Shown here one piece after another: positions 1 to 6,264 of a stretch of DNA of 9,146 nt. This stretch comes from an uncultured Collinsella sp. Its GTDB lineage: Bacteria; Actinomycetota; Coriobacteriia; Coriobacteriales; Coriobacteriaceae. The stretch is from NCBI GenBank assembly GCA_900543945.1, contig UQTN01000087.1, forward strand, positions 1 through 9,146, read 5' to 3'. The stretch's first letter is position 1. The number at the start of each line of letters is the position of its first letter. The notes under the pieces were generated by a model. It saw only the letters and a list, made by a program, of their open reading frames with translations, was not told where the DNA came from and searched no databases. The position numbers and the translations under genes are program-made.

Positions 1-1278
1 CGCGAGTGCTATCCAGCCGCCGTGTGGACCGAGCTGCGGGCGCACGCCGAGGCCGCTGACGCCGACAAGGCCGCCGACGCCGACAAGACCGCTGACGATG
101 CCAAGGCCGCTGACGACGCTAAGGCCGCTGACGCCGACAAGGCGAAGTGCGTGGGTGAGGGCGATATCGTAAGGGACTTCGATCCCGCGGCAGGCGAAGG
201 TCTCAAGAGCGAGCGCGTGACCTGTGAAGCCCCTCAGCATCTGAGTGCCGAGGCCGTGCCGTATTTGGTCCTGCGCCGTCGTGACGGCGAGGACGAGGAC
301 GCGCCGCTCGTGCCGCGTCTGACGTCCGCCTCGCAGATCGAGGCCTATTCCACCTGCCCGCTGTGCTGGTTCGTGTCGTATCGCGTCAAGCCCCAGTCCA
401 TCGATGCGGGCTTTGGCAACATGGAGAAGGGCAACTTTGTCCATGACGTGCTGGAGCACTTGCATGCGCGTCTTCCGCAGGAGGGCATGGAGCGCGTGAC
501 GCCCATGAATCTGCCGCGCGCGAAGGAGCTGCTGCACGAGGTCTTTGCCGAGACCCTGGCCGAGCACGCCGGCAAGCGCGGTACCGAGGGCCCGCTGGTG
601 CCGCTCTCCCCGGTGGAGGAGCGTCAGGTGGCCGAGATTCTGCCGCAGTTGGAAGGCGTGCTCGCCTACGAGTCCGAGGCGCTCGCGCCCTTCGCGCCGC
701 GCTATCTGGAGTTTGCGTTCAACGAGCTCCAGGTCGAGTATGCCGGTTGGCCGCTCGGCGGGCGCATCGACCGCGTGGATGTGGATGCCGAGAATCGCGC
801 CGTGGTAATCGACTACAAGCATCGTTCGGGTGTCGAGGAGTTTAAGCTCGCCGACCCCACGGTGCGCGACGAGGAGTCGGGCGAGGCTCCCATCGACGAC
901 CCGCGCTGGCTGCCGCCCCATACCCAGACACTCATCTACGCGCAGGCCATGCGTCGGGCGCTGGGCCTAGATACCCGCGCAGCGCTCTACTTTTCCACCA
1001 AGGGCGGCAAGCCCGCGCTGCGCGGCGCCGCAAGTGCCGAGCTGCTCGAGGAAGAGCGCGGCGACGGTCGCATCCCGGGCCTTAAGAAGGGCTTTCCCGG
1101 CGAGGGCGGCAACATGGACTTCGATGCGCTGCTCGACCGCGTGGAGACCGGCATTGCCGAGCGCCTGCGCGAGCTCGAGGCGGGCGACGTCGCCGCTGTC
1201 GATCCGACATCGGCGCAGGCCGCGCATGCGCGCTGCTCGTATAACCACGAAGGAACGTTTGTAAGGAGGGACGTGTAG
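1..1278 (+). CDS. addB: AddB-like helicase-nuclease subunit, C-terminal part (5' end outside window)
   Basis: The reading frame is open from base 1 with no ribosome binding site near the GTG at 22, so this is the 3' part of a longer gene. What is visible is a RecB-type PD-(D/E)XK nuclease. It begins with an S-x-x-x-I-x-x-Y-x-x-CP entry motif (Cys codon at 355), followed by the G-x-x-x-H motif (His at 442), the GRID Asp (769), the IDYK catalytic Asp and Lys (811 and 817) and the Q-x-x-x-Y motif (Gln 925, Tyr 937). All nuclease residues are present, so this domain looks active. AddB family members pair with AddA to resect double-strand breaks for RecA loading; the next gene is AddA-like, which supports the assignment. 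The family's C-terminal iron-sulfur Cys trio is not intact: only the first Cys (codon 1234) is seen. An 18-bp tandem repeat encodes an Ala/Asp/Lys linker upstream of the nuclease. An AdnA/AdnB-type subunit is the alternative. Confidence 0.8.
   Translation, partial: RECYPAAVWTELRAHAEAADADKAADADKTADDAKAADDAKAADADKAKCVGEGDIVRDFDPAAGEGLKSERVTCEAPQHLSAEAVPYLVLRRRDGEDEDAPLVPRLTSASQIEAYSTCPLCWFVSYRVKPQSIDAGFGNMEKGNFVHDVLEHLHARLPQEGMERVTPMNLPRAKELLHEVFAETLAEHAGKRGTEGPLVPLSPVEERQVAEILPQLEGVLAYESEALAPFAPRYLEFAFNELQVEYAGWPLGGRIDRVDVDAENRAVVIDYKHRSGVEEFKLADPTVRDEESGEAPIDDPRWLPPHTQTLIYAQAMRRALGLDTRAALYFSTKGGKPALRGAASAELLEEERGDGRIPGLKKGFPGEGGNMDFDALLDRVETGIAERLRELEAGDVAAVDPTSAQAAHARCSYNHEGTFVRRDV
52..141 (+). 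repeat. Tandem repeat, five 18-bp units, in frame in the addB-like gene
   Basis: Five consecutive 18-bp units each encode six residues of the pattern A/T-A-D-(AD or DA)-K: AADADK, AADADK, TADDAK, AADDAK, AADADK. The first and fifth units are identical at the DNA level (GCCGCTGACGCCGACAAG). The unit length is a multiple of three, so gain or loss of copies would keep the frame. The encoded stretch is highly charged, likely helical or disordered, and sits before the nuclease domain where an interdomain linker is expected. Confidence 0.9.
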
Positions 1279-1281
1279 ACC

Positions 1282-4200
1282 ATGGATCTTTCGACTTTGA
1301 TGCCGCAACAGCTGCAAGTCGTCAAAACGCTCGACCGCCCGCTGTTTGTCTCGGCGGGTGCCGGCTCGGGCAAGACCTTTACCCTCACGCGCCGCATTGT
1401 CTATGCGCTCTCGCCCGAATCCGGTCCGTTTGTCGAGCATCTGGACCAGGTGCTCGCCATTACCTTTACCAAAGATGCCGCGGCCGAGATCCGTGACCGC
1501 GTGCGCCGCGCGCTCATCGACGAGGGTATGGACGAGGAAGCCCTGACCGTCGACGATGCGTGGATTTCGACCATTCACGGCATGTGCTCGCGTATCCTGC
1601 GCGCACACGCGTTGGAGCTGGGTATCGATCCCGAGTTCACGGTGCTCACCGATACCGACGAGCTTATGGACCAGGCTGTTGAGCATGTGCTGGCCCGCGC
1701 GACGGCGCCCGATGCCGCCCCCGAGCTCGCGGCATCGCTCAAGGCCCTCTACGCCTGGTATCCCATGGCGGGCGAGGGCGGTCCCTTTGGCGCCGGCACG
1801 ACCATCAAGGGTCTGGTGCGCGACCTGCTGGAGCTCTCGAGCCAGCTGCCGGGCGGTATGGACGACGTGCGCGTGGCGCGCGGCCAGGCCGACACCTCGG
1901 CCCTTGCCGATGCCTATCGATCGGCGTTGGGCGCAAGCAAGGCCGCGACCGAAAAAGCGCAGACGGCGCTCGATGCCATCGACGCGTTCGAGGCGAGCGG
2001 CAAGACCATGGCCGATGCGGCGCGACTCATGATGTCGTGCACCATGCCGCGCGCGAGCAAGGCATTCCCTAAGGAGCAGGTGGAGCTACTCAAGGCAGAG
2101 GCCGCCGATGCGTTTATCAATATCGTGCTGGCCTGCGGCGGTCCCGCGCTCGAGGCGCTGGTGGGGCTTGCCCGTGCTGTAGAGGCTGAGTACCGCGCGC
2201 TCAAGGCCGGCCAGTCTGCCCTCGACAACAACGATCTGCTGCGCATGGCCTACGAGGCCCTGCGCGATTACCCGGCCATCCGAGCGGCATACGAGGGTCG
2301 CTTTAAGATGGTCATGATCGATGAGTTCCAGGATACCGATCAGATGCAGGTCGACCTGATCCGTTACCTGACGGGTGCGGGGGAGCGCGCGTTGTGTACC
2401 GTAGGCGATGCACAGCAGTCGATCTACCGCTTCCGCGGGGCGGAGGTCGAGGTGTTCCGTCGCCAGGAGCGCAAGGTGGGCTCGTCTGCCGCGCCCGAGG
2501 CGACTGCCGCGGCCGACGCCCCTGCTGGCGAGCTCGTTAAGCTCGTGCGCAACTTCCGCAGCCACGACGAGGTGCTACGCTATGTGGCTCGCGTCTTCGA
2601 CGGCGACGACGGCGGCCTGATGCAGGGCTTTTTGGATCTTGAGGCGAGCGACGGCCGCAAGGACACGCTGGTGGCAGACGCCTCGCGTCGTCAGGCCCTC
2701 TTTGTTGCCGGCGGCAGTACGCAGGAGCGCACACAGGCCAAGGCCCGCGCGATCGCAGAGCGGTTCCGCGCGCTTGCCGATGCCGGTCAGCCCCAGGGCG
2801 GCATGGTGCTGCTGCTGGGCCGCATGACCAACGCCGACGTCTATGCCCAGGCTTTCCGCGACCAAGGACTCGACTGCGTGATCGCGGGTGGCTCGGTCTT
2901 TGCCCAGGCAGCCGAGGTGCAGACGGTGCGCGCCCTAGTCTGCGCGCTCGCCAATCCGGCCGATGCGGCGCAGGGCCTTATGCCGCTGCTGGCCTCGCCG
3001 ATGTTTGCGCTCGGCGCCCAGGAGTTCCTGGCGCTGGCGACCAAGCTGGACGACCAGACGGGGGAGACCTCGCGCCGCAACATCGACGCGGGCATCATGA
3101 GCGATTCCGATGTGCCGGGCTTGCAGAGCCTGCCGCTCGTGACGCGCGCCCGCGAGGTGCTATGCTATGCGCTTCGTCGTGTGGGCCGCGATTCGTTCGC
3201 GGCGATCGCGCGCGACGTGGTCAACGCTTCGGGCTGGTTTGTGCGTCTGGCACAGCGTGGTCCCGAGGGCAAGGCCATTGCCGCCAACGTGCTCAAGGCG
3301 CTCGATGCTGTGGTTGAGGCCGAGGCCGAGTTCGGTAACTCGCCGCGCTCCATTGCGCTGGCCTTTGACCGCTTCCTGGCGGGCAAGGAAGCCCCGGGCG
3401 CGCTCAACGAGGAGGGTGACGGCGCGGTACGAATCATGACCGTGCATGCGTCCAAGGGCCTGGAGTATCCGGTCGTGGCGGTTGCGGAGTGCTTTGGCGT
3501 GCGCAAATCGTCCGGTGCGGCACAGATGGGTCGCGTCGAGGGCGGAGCGCAGGTCGTGGCACTGCCTGCACGCTTCGACGGCGTTAAACTCGCGGACGGC
3601 ACGTTCGTAAAGGGCGATGACGTCAAAAAGCAGTTTGAGCGCGCGTTTAAGGGCAAGGGCACGTCGCTGTGGCTGCCGCCAGAGCTCATGGAGGATGTCT
3701 GCGCGACGGGTTCTCCCGCCGAGGCATTTGCTCACTTGCGCAACGACGACCTGCAGCTTTCGCTCGAGGAGCGGGCTCGTCTGCTTTATGTCGCCATGAC
3801 GCGAGCGCGCGAGCTGGTCATTCTGGCGATGGATGCCGGCGTGAGCCGCGGCAAGCTGTGCGCGCCGACCTTCGATGTCGAGACCGATCTGACCTACGAC
3901 GTGCTGCGTCGTATTCTGCCGACGGACGGCCTGGACATGCCGCAGCTCGATGCCGACCGTTTGGTGTTCGACAACTCCCAGCCGGGCGACTACGAGCTCA
4001 TCTCGCTGGCTGACTTTGCTTTTGGCGAGCAGTCGTTTGAGGCCAATGCTTCGCTTGATGCCGAAGGCAGGCTTGTCCGCGGCGATGCGGAGCCGGAGGG
4101 TGCCGGTGCGGATGCCCGCGCCGCCGTTCCCGGTCCTGCCGACCCCGAGCCCGATGCGTTTGAGCTCGTGTATCCCCAGGCGGTGGGCGTGCGCATGGGC

Positions 4201-4905
4201 ACCTGCCCGTATCCGGCGCGCGATTCGTACAGCTACTCGTCAATTGCCGCGGCGCTGCATGCCGAGTCCGAGGACCGTGCCGCCGAGGCACACGTGCCCA
4301 TGGACGAGGCCGGCGATGATGCGGAGTCGGATGGTTCCGAGATGACGGATGCGGACGTGGCTGCTGTCGAGCCCGCCGGCAACCCCATGGCGCTGGGCTC
4401 GGCGTTCCATGCCGCCTGCCAGTGGCTGATCGAGATGGGTGCCGATGAGCTGCCCGCCGCGCGTGCCGATGCGCTGGCGCGTCTGTGGCGCCTGACGCCG
4501 GAGCAGCGCGAGCGCTTCGACGTTGCCCTGGACCGCTGGCTCAAGTCGGCGGTCCGTGCCGAGCTGCTTGCCTGGCCGTGCGTTCGCGCCGAGGTGCCGT
4601 TCTTTTCGCTGGGCTGCGAGGACAAGGACATTGCCCGCTACGGTGCATATGCCGAGGGCGCCATCGATGCACTGGCGACCGACCCGGCCGATCCGTCACG
4701 CGCACTGGCCATCGACTACAAGACGGGTGGCACGCCGGATGAGACACCCGACCAGCTGTTCGAGAAGCACGCCCTGCAGGCGCGCGTCTATTCGGATGTT
4801 CTGCACAAGGCGGGCTTTAAGACGGTGACGGTCAAGTTCGTCCGCGTGGAGCAGTCCGATCCCTCCAACCCCGCCGAGTCCCAGGTGATCACCTACAACC
4901 TCTAG
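1282..4905 (+). CDS. addA: AddA-like ATP-dependent helicase-nuclease (UvrD superfamily 1 helicase with RecB-type nuclease domain)
   Basis: This 1207-residue protein matches the usual AddA length (about 1200). From the N-terminus: Q motif Gln 9-10, Walker A SAGAGSGKT at 24-32 (Lys31), motif Ia TFTKDAAAE, the TIHGMCSRILRAHALELG region typical of AddA, Walker B DEFQD at 347-351, motif III VGDAQQSIYRFRGAE at 374-388, motif IV NFRSH at 424-428, motif V TVHASKGLEY at 720-729, and motif VI YVAMTRARE at 836-844. An acidic, Ala/Pro-rich linker covers roughly 934-1033. The C-terminal nuclease has His1043, Asp1129 (GAID), Asp1145 and Lys1147 (IDYK), and Gln1166/Tyr1170 (Q-x-x-x-Y). It is therefore both a 3'-5' type helicase motor and a nuclease, expected to resect DNA ends with the upstream AddB-like subunit. 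The ATG is the first possible start after the in-frame upstream stop. AAGGAGG at 1263-1269 lies inside the end of the upstream gene, with a rather long 12-base spacer. Confidence 0.93.
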   Translation: MDLSTLMPQQLQVVKTLDRPLFVSAGAGSGKTFTLTRRIVYALSPESGPFVEHLDQVLAITFTKDAAAEIRDRVRRALIDEGMDEEALTVDDAWISTIHGMCSRILRAHALELGIDPEFTVLTDTDELMDQAVEHVLARATAPDAAPELAASLKALYAWYPMAGEGGPFGAGTTIKGLVRDLLELSSQLPGGMDDVRVARGQADTSALADAYRSALGASKAATEKAQTALDAIDAFEASGKTMADAARLMMSCTMPRASKAFPKEQVELLKAEAADAFINIVLACGGPALEALVGLARAVEAEYRALKAGQSALDNNDLLRMAYEALRDYPAIRAAYEGRFKMVMIDEFQDTDQMQVDLIRYLTGAGERALCTVGDAQQSIYRFRGAEVEVFRRQERKVGSSAAPEATAAADAPAGELVKLVRNFRSHDEVLRYVARVFDGDDGGLMQGFLDLEASDGRKDTLVADASRRQALFVAGGSTQERTQAKARAIAERFRALADAGQPQGGMVLLLGRMTNADVYAQAFRDQGLDCVIAGGSVFAQAAEVQTVRALVCALANPADAAQGLMPLLASPMFALGAQEFLALATKLDDQTGETSRRNIDAGIMSDSDVPGLQSLPLVTRAREVLCYALRRVGRDSFAAIARDVVNASGWFVRLAQRGPEGKAIAANVLKALDAVVEAEAEFGNSPRSIALAFDRFLAGKEAPGALNEEGDGAVRIMTVHASKGLEYPVVAVAECFGVRKSSGAAQMGRVEGGAQVVALPARFDGVKLADGTFVKGDDVKKQFERAFKGKGTSLWLPPELMEDVCATGSPAEAFAHLRNDDLQLSLEERARLLYVAMTRARELVILAMDAGVSRGKLCAPTFDVETDLTYDVLRRILPTDGLDMPQLDADRLVFDNSQPGDYELISLADFAFGEQSFEANASLDAEGRLVRGDAEPEGAGADARAAVPGPADPEPDAFELVYPQAVGVRMGTCPYPARDSYSYSSIAAALHAESEDRAAEAHVPMDEAGDDAESDGSEMTDADVAAVEPAGNPMALGSAFHAACQWLIEMGADELPAARADALARLWRLTPEQRERFDVALDRWLKSAVRAELLAWPCVRAEVPFFSLGCEDKDIARYGAYAEGAIDALATDPADPSRALAIDYKTGGTPDETPDQLFEKHALQARVYSDVLHKAGFKTVTVKFVRVEQSDPSNPAESQVITYNL

Positions 4906-4943
4906 CTCACCAGGGCCGTCCGCACGCCCAGTCTCCCCATAAC

Positions 4944-5006
4944 TTGCGGTGAAATAGTTCCTGTTTTACGGCCCAGCTGGCTCCATCAGGAACTATTTCA
5001 CCGCAA
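4944..5006. repeat. 63-bp palindromic element with 20-bp perfect arms
   Basis: The left arm TTGCGGTGAAATAGTTCCTG (4944-4963) is perfectly complementary to the right arm at 4987-5006. The loop is 23 bases and contains a short inner GCC/GGC pairing (4971-4973 with 4979-4981). Beyond the arms there is one C-C mismatch and then one more A-T pair. It lies 38 bp after the addA stop. No T-run follows on either strand, so it is not a typical intrinsic terminator. A dispersed REP-like or small MITE-like element, or an RNA hairpin protecting the addA 3' end, are both possible. Confidence 0.85.
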
Positions 5007-5021
5007 CTCAGAATCAGTCGG

Positions 5022-5070
5022 GGGTGCGGATTACGCGGATGAAGTTGCCAATCAAGGGTGCGGATTACGC
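5022..5070. repeat. 15-bp direct repeat upstream of the bgl promoter
   Basis: GGGTGCGGATTACGC occurs exactly at 5022-5036 and again at 5056-5070, 34 bp apart start to start; similarity continues weakly for four more bases. The downstream copy ends 10 bp before the -35 hexamer at 5081. Each copy contains short inverted TGCG and CGC(A) ends around GATTA. Position suggests a possible activator or repressor site, but this is inference; it could also be a remnant of the adjacent palindromic element. Confidence 0.6.
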
Positions 5071-5080
5071 AAATTTACAC

Positions 5081-5109
5081 TTGACGTTCATCTCGGGTGG
5101 GCCTATAAA
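5081..5109 (+). promoter_or_regulatory. Sigma70-type promoter of the bgl operon
   Basis: TTGACG (5081-5086) matches the -35 consensus at 5 of 6 and TATAAA (5104-5109) matches the -10 consensus at 5 of 6, with an ideal 17-base spacer. The predicted transcription start is near 5116, so the RAT hairpin starting at 5120 would be at the very 5' end of the RNA. No other comparably good promoter was noticed in this intergenic region. Confidence 0.8.
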
Positions 5110-5119
5110 TACATGTGAT

Positions 5120-5148
5120 GGGTTGTTATCCCTTTGGGGAGCATGGCC
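5120..5148 (+). promoter_or_regulatory. RAT1: ribonucleic antiterminator hairpin, LicT/BglG type
   Basis: The 29 bases fold exactly into the two-internal-loop hairpin known for LicT/SacY/BglG targets. The outer stem is GG (5120-5121) with CC (5147-5148). An internal loop opposes GU (5122-5123) to UGG (5144-5146). A UG (5124-5125)/CA (5142-5143) stem follows, then an internal loop of UUA (5126-5128) against G5141. The top stem is UCCC (5129-5132) with GGGA (5137-5140), capped by UUUG. The 5' half GGGTTGTTA differs from the commonly quoted GGATTGTTA at one base. It is the expected binding site of the CAT domain of the LicT-like protein encoded just downstream. Confidence 0.8.
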
Positions 5149-5198
5149 ATCCGGATTCCGTTCGTTATTCAATTGCACATATATTCGGGTGTCACTTT

Positions 5199-5254
5199 AG
5201 GGCATGACCGTAGGCAAGTAGGGTGCTGCTTTCTGCCGAGGTCATGCCCTTTTT
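5199..5254 (+). terminator. Intrinsic terminator t1 in the bgl leader
   Basis: AGGGCATGACC (5199-5209) pairs perfectly with GGTCATGCCCT (5240-5250), followed by a five-T run (5250-5254). The 30-base loop carries an inner GGCA/TGCC pairing (5213-5216 with 5234-5237). It lies between the promoter and the antiterminator gene, 49 bases before that gene's ATG, so default transcription should stop here. It does not overlap RAT1, unlike the standard arrangement; a weaker RAT-like sequence at 5187-5209 does overlap its left arm. The stretch 5149-5186 between RAT1 and this region shows nothing I can name. Confidence 0.88.
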
Positions 5255-5288
5255 GTTCAGCTCCGAATGAGTGCCCTATCATCAAGAG

Positions 5289-5294
5289 AGGAGG
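5289..5294 (+). promoter_or_regulatory. Ribosome binding site that fixes the licT start
   Basis: AGGAGG sits 9 bases before the ATG at 5304. An upstream in-frame GTG at 5271 has no such site and would add 11 residues not seen in the family, so ATG 5304 is chosen. Confidence 0.88.
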
Positions 5295-5303
5295 TGCATC
5301 GAT

Positions 5304-6158
5304 ATGCTGGCGATCAGAAAGCTCAACAATAACGCCGTGATTTGTCGAGATAGTCGCGGTCGCGAGGTCGTGGCGCTCGGCAAGGGTGTCGGCTTCGGTG
5401 GTGACTTCCCCCGGGAGCTCGCGATGGACCATATCGAGCGCACGTTCTATAGCATCGATGCCGAGGGGCAGCGTATCATGCAGGATCTTCCTGCCGATGT
5501 GGTGCTGTTTACGGCAAAGATCATGGATATTGTAGAGAACGAGCTGCCTTACGAACTCAGTCCCAACGCCGTGCTCATCATGGCCGACCATATCGCCTTT
5601 GCGATTGCGCGGCAGAGGAAGGGCATTCGTTTTGATATGCCCCTTACCTATGATGTGCAGCAGCTTTATCCGCTGGAATACAAAATCGGCCGCTACATTA
5701 CCGCGCGCGTGCGGCAGGAGTTGGGCGTCGAGCTGCCGCGCGAAGAGGTGGCAAGCATCGCCATGAATTTGGTCAATGCAAAGACTGGGGCAGAGGTTAC
5801 TGTGGCAAGCGATCGCGCCCAATCGTTTGAGCGCCTGCTCAACGATGTCACTGATATCGTCGAGTACGATTTCCGTACCATCATCGATCGGGAGTCTTTT
5901 GAGTTCTCACGGTTTGCGACACACGTGCAGTATCTGTTCAAGCGTATCAAGGGTAACGATAGCCTCAGCAGCGCCAATTTGCCGCTTTATGCGAATTCGC
6001 GCGAGGAGTTTCCCGAGCTTGCGCAATGCATCGACCACATCTGTACCTATATGAAGCGGGAATGGCATACGGAGCTCACCGACGAGGAGAAGCTTTACTT
6101 CATGCTCCATGTCAACCGTATCTGTACGAAGGCGGAATCCGGCACAGCCGGACGCTGA
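5304..6158 (+). CDS. licT: BglG/LicT-family transcriptional antiterminator (CAT-PRD1-PRD2)
   Basis: A 284-residue protein of normal family length. Residues 1 to about 55 are the CAT RNA-binding domain, opening MLAIRKLNNNAVICRDSRGR and carrying the ALGKGVGFG segment. Two PTS regulation domains follow, PRD1 at about 65-165 and PRD2 at about 170-284. In this family the EIIB of the cognate permease phosphorylates PRD1 histidines to switch the protein off, and HPr phosphorylates PRD2 histidines to switch it on. Visible residues are PRD1 His96 (ADHIAFA), PRD2 His207 (FATHVQY) and His269 (MLHVNR). The second PRD1 histidine, expected in an A-x-H-x-x-N-A context, is Asn155 (AMNLVNA). The protein is expected to bind RAT hairpins in its own leader (5120-5148) and after its own gene (6174-6206), giving autoregulation with the PTS permease as sensor. 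The permease gene begins 106 bases downstream. Confidence 0.93.
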   Translation: MLAIRKLNNNAVICRDSRGREVVALGKGVGFGGDFPRELAMDHIERTFYSIDAEGQRIMQDLPADVVLFTAKIMDIVENELPYELSPNAVLIMADHIAFAIARQRKGIRFDMPLTYDVQQLYPLEYKIGRYITARVRQELGVELPREEVASIAMNLVNAKTGAEVTVASDRAQSFERLLNDVTDIVEYDFRTIIDRESFEFSRFATHVQYLFKRIKGNDSLSSANLPLYANSREEFPELAQCIDHICTYMKREWHTELTDEEKLYFMLHVNRICTKAESGTAGR

Positions 6159-6173
6159 CAACCCAGGCCAGAA

Positions 6174-6206
6174 GGATTGTAACCTGTGTTAGGGCAGGGC
6201 ATGACC
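6174..6206 (+). promoter_or_regulatory. RAT2: second RAT-like hairpin, between antiterminator and permease genes
   Basis: It follows the LicT-type fold: GG (6174-6175) with CC (6205-6206), loop AU against UGA, UG (6178-6179) with CA (6200-6201), loop UAA against a single G, then CCUG (6183-6186) with CAGG (6195-6198) and an 8-base cap. The first seven bases GGATTGT match the commonly quoted RAT 5' half exactly. It starts 16 bases after the licT stop, the same position as the second RAT of the E. coli bgl operon. The end contains a tandem GGGCA GGGCA. The last 11 bases (AGGGCATGACC) are identical to the left arm of terminator t1. Confidence 0.65.
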
Positions 6207-6213
6207 TCCGAAA

Positions 6214-6249
6214 GTACGAGAACCATCTCGTGCCACGACGATTCGTGGC
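6214..6249 (+). other. Two competing hairpins just upstream of the permease gene
   Basis: GUACGAGA (6214-6221) pairs with UCUCGUGC (6226-6233) around ACCA, and GCCACGA (6232-6238) pairs with TCGTGGC (6243-6249) around CGAT. They share two bases and so would compete at the junction. A third option pairs GGCATGA (6198-6204), inside RAT2, with TCGTGCC (6228-6234). This is where a second terminator would be expected, but no T-run follows; the sequence goes into AAAAGGAGG. It may be a decayed terminator, or a hairpin affecting ribosome access or RNA processing. Confidence 0.5.
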
Positions 6250-6254
6250 GTAAA

Positions 6255-6260
6255 AGGAGG
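6255..6260 (+). promoter_or_regulatory. Ribosome binding site deciding the permease start
   Basis: AGGAGG is followed by two adjacent in-frame ATG codons at 6262 and 6265. Spacers are 1 and 4 bases. The second is preferred because a 1-base spacer is too short; 4 is still short. Confidence 0.7.
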
Positions 6261-6264
6261 AATG

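Noticed and set aside
967..1686. Open frame on the - strand spanning the addB-addA junction
   Set aside because: It overlaps the nuclease motifs of one gene and the Walker A region of the next; a high-GC shadow.
4944..5006. Palindrome as the intrinsic terminator of addA
   Set aside because: No T-run follows the stem on either strand and the arms are not GC-rich; kept as a palindromic element instead.
5022..5070. CRISPR-like repeat
   Set aside because: Only two 15-bp copies with a 19-base gap, and no cas genes nearby.
5134..5340. Possible 68-residue leader peptide in the bgl leader
   Set aside because: Its TTG start lies inside RAT1 without a ribosome binding site, and it runs through the terminator and into the licT gene in another frame.
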